This document shows positions 16,901-28,900 of a stretch of 64,000 nt of DNA, piece after piece. The notes under the pieces were generated by a model that did not search any database, had not been told where the DNA came from, and saw nothing but the letters and a program-made list of their open reading frames with translations. The number at the start of each line of letters is the position of its first letter. Positions within the stretch are counted from its first letter, which is position 1. Source of the DNA: Enterococcus devriesei (GTDB taxonomy: Bacteria; Bacillota; Bacilli; Lactobacillales; Enterococcaceae); the NCBI RefSeq assembly GCF_001885905.1, contig NZ_JXKM01000001.1, forward strand, positions 186,001-250,000, written 5' to 3'. Made by a program: the position numbers and the translations under genes.

Positions 16901-19900
16901 ATTAAATTAATTGAAGAGCAAGTAGATAAAACCCCAGATAATATTGCTTTACAATTTGGGGAATGCTCGTTAACTTACTCGGAACTTGATAATGAGATCA
17001 ATAAATTAGCGAATTATTTAATTACCAAGCGAAATGTAAAAATTGAACAAAAAATTCCCTTGCTACTTCAACGCTCTGAAAAGATGGTCATTGCGATTTT
17101 AGGAGTTTTAAAAGCGGGAGCTGCCTATGTCCCGATAAGTCCCAAATATCCACAAGACAGAATTGATTATATTATTGATACTTGTGAGTCAAATTTTGTT
17201 ATAGACGATGAATTCATGTCCATAGAGTTTCCTGATGATACACATCGTCCTGAAGTGAAGATAAATGAAAATAACTTAGCTTATATTATTTTTACCTCTG
17301 GAACAACCGGAAAACCAAAAGGTGTTATGGTTGAGCATGGAAACTTAAGCAATTTTGTAGTCGAAGTGTCCAAAATGTCTCATTCGGGTATGGCTCCAGG
17401 AATCATTAATGGTGCTTTTTTTGAATATGTTTTTGATGCATCTATCCATGACTTAATTCGCCCTTTTAGTATGGGAGAAAGTGTAGTTATGCTTGATACA
17501 GACTTAATTTATGACATAGATAAATTCATTAACACTTTAAATCATTATAAAATTAATGCAATGGGAATAACACCTTCATTAGCAAGCAAGCTTGATTTAA
17601 ATCGAGTGCCTAGTATGAAATTTATTCATTGTGGTGGTGAAGCAATTACTACCGAGGTTATCGAGAAATATGCTGATACAAATATTCAAATTAATAATTG
17701 TTATGGTCCAACAGAAACGACCATTTTAAGTTTTGTGAATAATGATGTAAGGGATTTATCCATTGGAAAACCAATTGGTGGAGTTTACCCGTTCATTCTA
17801 GATGATGAAAAGCAGCTATTGCCTGTCGGTGCTGTTGGTAATCTATTTATTGGAGGAAAGCAAGTAACTCGAGGCTACATTAATCAACTAGAAGAAACAA
17901 GAGAACGTTATCTAGATAATCCGTATGGCGAAGGATTTATTTATGACACCGGAGATGTAGTTAGACGACTAGAAAATGGTTCTTATGAATATTATGGAAG
18001 AAAAGATCAGCAAGTTAAAATTCGTGGTTTCAGAATCGAGTTATCCGAAGTTGAAAAGCAATTGCAAGCTATTGGAAAAATTGAACAAGCAGCAGTAATA
18101 GTGGATAAGGAAAATCTTGTTGCTTACTATACTTCACCAGAAGCAATAGATTCAAATTTTATTACAGAATCTTTAAATAACTATCTCCCAAACTATATGA
18201 TTCCTATTGCTTACGTGCACATTAAGGAAATACCAATAACTATTAATGGGAAATTAGATATAAAGAGATTGCCAAAACCGCAATATAGTAAAGAGTATCA
18301 TGCACCAGAAACTGACCGTGAAAAAGAAATTGCAAAGGCTATTTGTAAAATACTAGAGTTGTCAAAAGTTTCAATCGATGATGATTTCTTCCGAATGGGT
18401 GGAAATTCAATTGCTGCAATATCATTAGCTAGCCTAATTGATGTTCAAGTTAAGGATATATTTGAACAAAAGACGATCCGAAACCTTGCAAAAATTGAGA
18501 ATAAGAATTTAGAAGTGGAAAAACAACTATTTAGAAATGAATCTGATCAAATATTATCTTATGCTCAAGAACGATTATTTTATATTGATCAATTAGAAGG
18601 TGGTACACAGGCTTACAACGTACCAATGGAAATTGTTCTCAATCCTACGACAAACCTATCTCAATTAGAACAAGCAATTAAAAAAGTAGTGAACCGTCAT
18701 GAAATATTAAGAACGATTATCAAAGATTCCTACCAAAAAGTTTTAGAGGAAGAGGTCACTATAACTCATGAACCAATTGACAATAGTGAATTCTTTTCTT
18801 ACAAATTTGATTTAACAAAGGAAATTCCGATAAAAGTAAATCTCTATGAATTGGTTCTTTCAATAAATATTCATCATATTGCATTTGATGGTTGGTCTAC
18901 AAATATTTTCTTAAACGAAATTGCAGAAGTATACAATAACAATGTTCTTCCTAATTTAGAAATTCAGTATAAGGATTTTGCAAAATGGCAGAGAATTACC
19001 CAAAATGAAGAATACTTAGAGGAACAAAAAAGTTATTGGGTTAATAAGTTAACAAATTATGAAACTCTAAATTTACCAACAGATTTCAGTAGACCGTCAG
19101 AATTTGATTATAAAGGAAGAGAATTAATCTATGAACTGAGACCAGGATTAATGGATGATTTAGAAGTCATCGCGAAGAAACAGGCGACTAGTCTTTTCTC
19201 CGTTACACTAAGCGCGTTTATGATTCTCCTTGCAGCTTACAGTAATCAAAAAGACATAGTAGTTGGGACTCCGATTGCAAATCGTCAAATAAAAGGGACA
19301 AAAGATTTAATTGGTTTTTTTGTAAATACTTTGGCTCTTAGGAATGAAGTAGATTTAGACTTACCAATTGAAACTTTAATTCAACAAAATAGTCAACAAG
19401 TTGCGGAGGCTCAGAAGTATCAAGATGTGCCTTTTGAAAATATCGTAAAGTACTTAGACGTGGAATCTGATTTATCAAGAAATCCTATCTTCCAAATTAT
19501 GTTTGGTTTTCAAGATGTTTCTGATGTAATGTCAAATAGTAATTTGTATCAGTCAATTAATGAAAATTTAAATCTCTTTAGTACTAAGTTTGATATTTCA
19601 GTGATGCATAGAGAAGACTATATTGACTTTACTTATGCTACAAGTTTATTCAAAAAGGAAACTATATTAGGAATTGCTGAAACTTACGAGAATATTCTTG
19701 AACAGATCATAGTAAAATCAGGACAACTTATTTCAAATATTGAATTAGAAACAAATATTTTATCAAGAACAGAAAAAGCATACCCACAAGAAACTATTGA
19801 TCAATTATTTGAGAAGGTAGCTATCAATTATCCAGAAAATAAGGCAATTATATATGGAACCCAAGAGCTAACATATAGAGAATTGAATCAAAAAGCAAAT

Positions 19901-22900
19901 AAATTTGCGCATACTTTAATTGATGATTACGGTATCTTACCAGGAGCACAAATCCCAATTCTTTTGAATCGTTCTGAAAATTATGTGATTGCTATCCTAG
20001 GAATATTAAAAACTGGAGCATGCTATGTACCATTGAGCGTTGAATATCCGAAAGAACGAATAGATTACATTCTAAATAAAATAAAGGCTCCAGTAATCAT
20101 TACGGATAAGTTTAAAATTACTTCCGGAAACACGGATAACCCTAATGTAGAAATAGAAAACTCTGATTTAGCATATATCATTTTTACATCAGGTACTACA
20201 GGTCTACCGAAGGGCGTAATGATTGAACATCGTGGGGTAGTAAATACTATATATAATCAGATTGATTTATATAATATTAATGAAACTACTAGAGCTATTC
20301 ATTTTGCTGACTTTGTATTTGATGCATCGGTCTTCGAATTATTTTATACGCTTTTAGCTGGAGCTACTACTTATTTAGTGGATCAGGAAGCGCGAAAAGA
20401 TTACCAATTATTGAGACAGATGATAGTGAAAAATGGAATTGAATTAGCAACATTACCTCCAGCAATATTGAGTACTGAAAACCTACTTCCATTAAAAACG
20501 CTAATAGTTGCTGGTGAAACAACACCAAAAGAAGTTTTTGAGGCTTATGATAATAATGATACGAAGATAGTTAATGCTTACGGGCCAACTGAAACTACAG
20601 TATGTGCAACAGTTAAAATTTATGAACGTGATATGGATGCACGAAATATCGGCCAAGCTTTGAATAATACTACGAACTTTGTGTTAGATTCAAAACTACA
20701 TGACCTTCCTTATAATGCTCTTGGAGAACTTTATGTTGGAGGAGCTGGATTAGCGAGAGGATACATCGATGATGATGGTAAGACAAAAGCATCGTTTATT
20801 AATCATCCTCGATTTGGAAGAATTTATAAAACGGGGGATATTGTAAAACGGTTACCAACGAATGATTTAATCTATATTGGAAGAAATGATTCTCAAGTTA
20901 AATTACGAGGGTTTAGAATAGAGTTAGATGAAATTGAAGCTAGGATGTTAGAACAGGAATCAGTTCTTCAATGCGTTGCATTAGTTAAGAAAAATAATAT
21001 TGTTGTTTACTATACGGGAAATCTGGATCATTCTTTAGATAATGAACTTCCAACATATATGGTGCCAAATCAATATATTAAATTATCAACTATTCCATTA
21101 ACTATCAATGGGAAAATTGATTTAAGAAAATTACCAGAGCCAGTATTTGAACGGCAAGAATTTATAGCACCTAAAACAAAAAGAGAGTTGGAAATAGCAG
21201 CAGCTTTTAGTGGTTTATTAGGTCTAGATAAAGTATCTATTACTGATGACTTTTATAAACTTGGCGGAAATTCTATCTTAGCATTAAAATTATCAAACAG
21301 AATTGACCTTCAAGTTAAGCAAATTCTTCAAGCAAAGAATATTCAACAAATGGCAAAATTAGAAAAGCGAAGTGCACAACTGAATTCTTATGGTGATATA
21401 AAAGAATCATCTTATGAATTATCTTTTGCACAAGAAAGACTTTGGTTTATCGACCAATTTGAACATGATTTAAAAGCGTATAACGTACCATTAGTTTTAG
21501 AGCTATCTCCAGATGTAAAATTAGAAAATTTAGAACGGGCAATTAAAGAAATAGTAAACAGACATGAAGTACTTCGCACGTTGATCATTGACGGGCGACA
21601 AGTTATACAAGAAAAAACTTTGTATATTTCCCATGATTCTGTTGAACCAAGTGAATTTATTGAAGAGCCGTTTGATTTATCTAGAGAGTTTCCTATAAGA
21701 GTGAATATTTACGATGGTCAACTTATGATCAGTATTCACCATATCGCATTTGATGGATGGTCAACTGAAATTTTACTGACTGAATTAAATGATTTATATC
21801 TAGGAAAAAAATTATCATCTTTAACTAACCAATATAAAGATTATTCAGGTTGGCAAAGGCATGAATTTAATGGACATAGTTTAGAGAAGCAAGAAGCTTT
21901 TTGGAAAGATAATTTGAAGGGCTATGAGCCACTAAACCTGCCATCTGATTTTGAACGGCCTAAAGAATTCTCTTATAGAGGTGCTGATATCTCGATAAAA
22001 TTTAAATCTGAATGGCAAGAAGCATTGGAGACCATTGCTCGAAAATATGAAACTAGTTTATATACGATTATGCTAAGTCTCTTAGATATTATGCTTGCTC
22101 AATACAGTTATCAACAAGATATTGTTGTGGGGACACCAATTGCAAATCGTCATATAAAAGGAACAGAAGACCTGATTGGTTTCTTTATCAATACACTTCC
22201 GGTTAGAACAGAGGTAAAATCGGATGCAACGGTAAAAGATTTAATTTTAAAAAACAAAAAAACAATTGTAAATATTCAAAATAATCAAGATATTCCTTTT
22301 GAAAAAATAGTGGATATTCTAAATGTCCCACAAGATACATCTAGAAATCCAATTTTTCAAGTATTATTTAGTGTTCAAGATTTCGCCCCAGAAAAATTAA
22401 TAAAAAATAATTTATTCATGGGTTGTAATGAAGGATTAGTTTTAAACTCTGCTAAGTATGATTTATCAGTACTTGTAGAAAATGGGGGAATAAATTTTAA
22501 TTATTGTACAGATATTTATAGTGAATATACTATACAATCGATGATTGATAGTTACTCTAATCTTATTGAGCAAGTAATTGAAGATGAGAATAGAGAAATC
22601 AAGAATATCCAACTAACGGGTAAATCTTCAATAGGTGTCAAAAGATATTACCCAGCAAAAACAGTTGTTGATATATTTTTAGATCAAGTTCGTAAAACTC
22701 CGGACTTAATTGCTATTGAATACCAAGGTAAAAAGATAACCTATTCTGAATTCGATAGTCTAACAAATCAATTTGCTAACTATCTATTAGAAAATGGTGT
22801 GGAAAAAGGAGATAAGATTCCAGTTTTACTTGAACGTAGCGAGAAAATGTCTATTGCAATTTGGGGAATATTAAAAGCTGGATGTGCATATGTTCCTATT

Positions 22901-25900
22901 TCACCGGAATTTCCTGAAGAAAGAAAACAGTATATTATTGAACAAATTGAAAGTTCATTCTTGATTGATGAAGCATTTAAAGGATTCGAGTTCACTAACA
23001 AAAAAGTATTAGATTACAGACCTGAATTAAGTGATCTAGCTTATATTATTTTCACTTCTGGAACAACGGGTAATCCTAAAGGTGTTATGATTGAGCATTC
23101 AGGATTAAGCAATCGTATTCAATGGATGAATGAAACTTATCCTATTAATGAAACGGACAAGGTTTATCAAAAAACAAATTTTGTTTTTGATGTATCCGTT
23201 TGGGAACAAGTATGGGCTCTTCTAGTGGGGGCACGTATAGTATTTGCAAAAGAAAATGGACATAAAGACCCCTTATATCTTGCAAATGAAATCAGAGATA
23301 AAGGGATTACTGTGATGCATTTTGTTCCAAGTATGCTTGATGTATTTTTGGACACATTAGAAATTTATTCGAAAGATAAACACAGCTCACTAGATGTTTC
23401 TTCATTAAAATATGTTTTTTGCTCAGGAGAGGCACTAAGTGTTGCTAGTGTAGAACGTTTTAAACAAATGTTACCCAACACAAAATTATACAATTTGTAC
23501 GGTCCTACAGAAGCAAGTATTGATGTTACAGCATTTGATTGTAGCCAACCTACTATAGAAAAAGTCTTGATTGGAAAGCCTGTAGCAAATACTAATTGTT
23601 ACGTTCTAGGGAAAAGTGGACAGTTATTACCAGAAGGAGCTATTGGAGAGCTCGCTCTAGGAGGGATTCAACTTGCGAGAGGTTATATAAACCAAGCAGA
23701 GTTGACTAAAGAGAAGTTTGTTGATCATTCAGTAGCAGGAAGAATATATAAAACTGGAGATTTAGTACGCATACTTCATACTGGAGAAATTGAATATTTA
23801 GGTCGAAACGATTTTCAGGTTAAAATCCATGGATTACGAATTGAACTCACTGAGATCGAAAAAAGGGTATTACAAATCGAGGGTATCCAACAAGCTATTG
23901 TTCTAAAAGTAGAGGACCAACTAGTTGTTTATTACTCAGGCTCAATGGAACTGTCGCAAGAAATGATAGAAAGGACCTTGAGAGAAAAATTACCAGATTA
24001 TATGATTCCAGCATACTATATATTTATGGCAGAATTTCCGCTAACTATTAATGGGAAGCTGGATAGAAAAGCTTTGCCAGTTCCTACTATAAAATCAGAA
24101 GAGTTTGTTGAACCAAATAATTCTATGGAAAAAAATTTACAAGAAATTTTTTCAGATATATTAGGTATAAAGGCTAATGATATTAGTATTCTAACTAGCT
24201 TCTTTAATCTGGGTGGAGATTCTATTAAAGCTATTCAGTTAAGTAATCGAATAAAGCAAAAATTGGATAAATCTCTTTCAATTAAACAAATATTTGATGC
24301 AAAAACGATCAAGGAAATCGCCAAAATTATCGAGGGACTCAAAGAAGTTGAGATAATCAATGAACAGGGGGAACTCACTGGAGGAGTTAAATTACTACCT
24401 GTGCAACAGTGGTTTTTCGAAGAGTACAATACTGCTCACTTCAATCAGGCATTTGCAATTCAGTTACCAGAAGATGTGAATATTGAGAAATTACGTGCTG
24501 CATTGATTGATCTAATTAATTATCATGATGCTTTAAGAATCGTGTTTGATAATAAAAATCAGTATTATTCTTCTAAAGTTAACTCTGTTGAATTGAGTTT
24601 TGTTCAGAATGTAGACGATATTAATAAGTTACAGCGAAGTTTCAAGTTAAGCGATAAGTTGTATCGCTTTGCAATCAAACCTGATGAAAATATTTTAATT
24701 ATGATAGGTCATCATTTAATTATTGATAGTGTCTCTTGGCAAATATTTACAATAGATTTGAAAGACTTATATGAAGGTAAAAGGTTACCAAAAAAACAAA
24801 CAAGCTATCGACAATGGAGCAATGAAATTGATGATTTGAGTAAAAAAATAGATTTCAATGATGATATGAAAGTTCCTATTCAGACATATAAGCGTGGAAA
24901 GAATTATCAAAAGACTTCCATAACAGTAGATACTGAGACAACTACTAAATTAGTTGAAAGTGTAAATAATGTTTACAATACAAATATCAATGATATTTTA
25001 TTAACAGTACTAGCTAGAACTCTTAAAAAGGTTAACAATAGTGATTTAACCAGTATCAAGTTGGAATCACATGGCCGTGCTGAATTGAAAGATACTCTGA
25101 ATATTCAACGAACAGTGGGTTGGTTCACAACAATTTATCCTCAATTGATATCAACAGATTTATTAAAAACAAAATCTTTAAATCGGAGAGTTAAAGATAA
25201 TGGTATTGACTATGTTTCTAAATATGGCATTCATTCGAAGGAAATTCCAGGTATACTGTTTAACTATTTAGGTCAAATTGATACAGGTGAAACAAAAGAA
25301 TGGTCTATTGTACAAACTAATTTAGGTGAATCGACAAATGTTGTTTTTGATGAAGACTTAACGATTAATGGTGCAGTTTACAATAAGATTCTTAATCTAG
25401 AATTTAGTGGTTTTATTGCTGATATTGAACTAATAGCTCAAAATTACAAGTTAGAACTTGAATCGTTAGTAGAGATTCTTTCTAAAAGTGAACGAACTTA
25501 TCTTACTGTAGAGGACATCAATGGGTTGCTCACTCAACAAGACTTAAATATTTTACAAAAAGAACAAGAAGTTGAAGCAATTTTGCCAGCTAATTCGTTA
25601 CAAAAAGGTTTTGTCTATCAAAGCCTCAATAACACCACTAATGATGATGCATACATTGGTTCATTCATTTTTGAGTACGAGCAAAGTATCAATATCGAAG
25701 CATATAAGAAAGCTTGGAAATTTGCACAGCAGAAATATCCAAGTTTACGTTTATCATTAAATTCAAAATTCGGAGATATTTTACAGATAATTCTAAAATA
25801 CGGTACATTGGATTTTGAATATATTGAAAATGCAACTATTGAAGAAGTAATCAATAAGGAACGAAAAGTGCCTTTCAACTTAGAAAAAGGGAACCTTTTT

Positions 25901-28900
25901 AGAATTCGATTAGTAAAAACAGGAGAAGAACATTTTACATGTGTGTTAACTAACCATCATGCAATTCTTGATGGTTGGTCCAATCCAGTGTTGTTAAATT
26001 TTGTACACGAAGCTTATCGTACGATTACACAGAATAATAGGGTTAAAGTGATTGAAGATACTGCTTATATTAAGTCACAGCAGTACTTAGAAGAGACAAA
26101 AGATTTGAGTAAGGATTATTGGAACGATAACTTAAAAGACGTTTTGCATCCTGACTTAGCCGGAATATTTAATGAAGATATGCGTAATACAAAAATAGAA
26201 AATTTTGATCGAATTGAGAAACCTAGCGACAAAATTTTTAAAATATCTGGAGATAGTTACAACAATCTTATTAATTTTTCAAAAAAACAAGGTATAACAG
26301 TTAATATTGTCACTCAATATGTTTGGCATAAAGTTTTAAGTATTTACGGTGGAATCAAAGAAACGACAATTGGGGTAGTTAATTCAGGACGAAATCTTCC
26401 AATTGATGGAGTGGAAGATAGTGTAGGACTTTATATTAGGACCCTACCAGTTCAATTTGATCATGTCAAAGATTCAATCAATAATCAGCTACAAAAACTA
26501 CAAGATTTAAATAATGAAAATATGATGCATGGTAATGTGAACCTTGCAGAATTACAAAGTAATGGAGAGCGTTTATTTGATACAGTCTTCATTTATGAAA
26601 ATTATCCAATGCCTGTGGCTAGTGACGAAAAGGACCAATTACGAATTATAAAATCAGATGGTATTGAAAAATTAGACTATCCAATTTCCATAGTTGTGTT
26701 TGAGGCTGCAGGGGAATTGAGTATTCGAGTAAAGTATGCAGAAGAATTGTTTTCATCAACAACGATTGATAGTTTATTCGAACTTATGGCGTATTTGATT
26801 GATCAGATAACTCAAGAGGTTGATACTTTTAAATACGTTAAAAATATTCCAGAATTTGGTGAAGCAAGCTATCCAACAAAAACTATTACAACATTATTTG
26901 AGCAACAAGTTTTATTAGTTCCTAAAAAAATTGCCTTAAAATATGGGGATATGCAGTATACATTTGAGGAATTGAACAAGGCAGCAAATCGAGTCGCCCA
27001 CGCATTAATCAACGAATATGGTATTAAAGTAGGAGATAAGATTCCATTAATACTAACAAAATCAGAAAAAATGATTATAGCAATTTTAGGGGTCTTAAAA
27101 GCCGGTGCGGTTTATGTGCCGATGTCACCGACATTCCCTAAAGAGAGAATTACTTATATCCAAAAACAAGTTGAAGCTAGTTTGACTATTGATGATAAGT
27201 TTATGGCAAAAGACTTTTCTATTCATGATGATAATCTGGACATAGAAGTCAGACCTGAAAGTCTAGCCTATATTATCTTCACATCTGGAACAACCGGTAG
27301 GCCTAAAGGGGTAATGGTAGAACATCGTAATTTTATTTGCTATTTGGGGAATATACTGGCTTCTATTAAAAATACCGGTACTCAAGATATCGAGTTTGGT
27401 TGTATTGCAGAATATGTTTTTGATATTTTCGGAACAGAAATATTTGGTCAATTATTGAGAGGAAAACCAATCAATTTATTCACAGGTACACCAGAGGAAT
27501 TTCCTGATTTTATGAAAACCCATTATGTAACTACTTTACAATCGACTCCAGGTAAAATTAGTTATTTGTTTCAAGATAATGATAAAGAAATATTAGGTAC
27601 TAATTTATCTACTATATTAGTTGGTGGAGAAAAAATGAATGACTCTTTTGCTGATCGATTTAGAAGTATTAACCTAATAAATATTTATGGACCTACTGAG
27701 GGAACAGTCTGGACTTCAATGAAAAGAATAGAAAAAAATTATTCTAATATAGGAACACCGTTTCCTAACTATGCTCATTTCATATTAGATGAGGAAATGA
27801 GATTAATTCCAGATGGTGCTATTGGTGAACTTTATGTTGGGGGACCACAGCTTTCTAGGGGATATTATGGTCAACCTGAATTAACTAATAATAGTTTCTT
27901 AAAGAACCCATATAATTATGTGGGATCGACTGAATATTCTCGTATTTATAAAACTGGTGATGTTGTTAGACGTTTGTTAAATCATGAGTTTGAGTTAATC
28001 GGTCGAAATGATTTTCAAGTTAAAATTCGTGGGTTTCGTATTGAATTAGGCGAAATTGAATCTGCAATGTTACGGGTTCCCGGTATAAAACAAGTTCTTG
28101 CATTAGCATTAGGAGAACCGGAGAATAAGTATTTGGGCGTCTATTACAAATCAGATGAAGAGATCAAGAAATCTATTATAGAAGAGGTTATCTCACAATA
28201 CTTGACAGATTATATGATGCCGTCAGGCTATCAACATGTTGAAGAATTTCCATTAACAATTAATGGGAAAATTGACCGACGTGCGCTTCCGGAAATTACG
28301 TATGACAATCACCTTGAATTTATAAGTCCACGCAATATAAATGAGAATAATGTATTGTTGGCAGTTTGTGATGTGCTGGAGTTAGATCCAAAAAATGTTT
28401 CGATACTTGAAAGCTTCTTCAATATTGGTGGTGATTCAATTAAAGTAATTAAACTTATTAGTCTAATTGAATCAAGAACGGGTTATAGACCGACGATTAA
28501 AGAAATCTTTGATACAAAGACAATAGATAAGATAGCTCGGTTAATTAGTCCAGAATCAGTTAATGATGATTTTATTGATAAAGATGAACTTTCTGTTTCT
28601 AAACAGGTATTTTTAGATATTAAGGACCAGAAGCTTTCTTATGCGCAACAAATATATAAGCAAACCCAATCCAATTCATATAGTAATATCAAGATACGGT
28701 TTAAACTAAAAGAAAATGTTAATCCTGAGCAATTGGCAGAAGCTGTAATCGCCGTAGTAGATAGACAAGAAATATTACGTACTAAATTATATGATGATTA
28801 CCAAATTATTGACAAAAGCAGTTTAGTCGTAAGTAACGATAAGATTGATACTAAAGAATATTTTGCTCATGTTTTCAACTTGGAAAAAGAAATTCCAATA

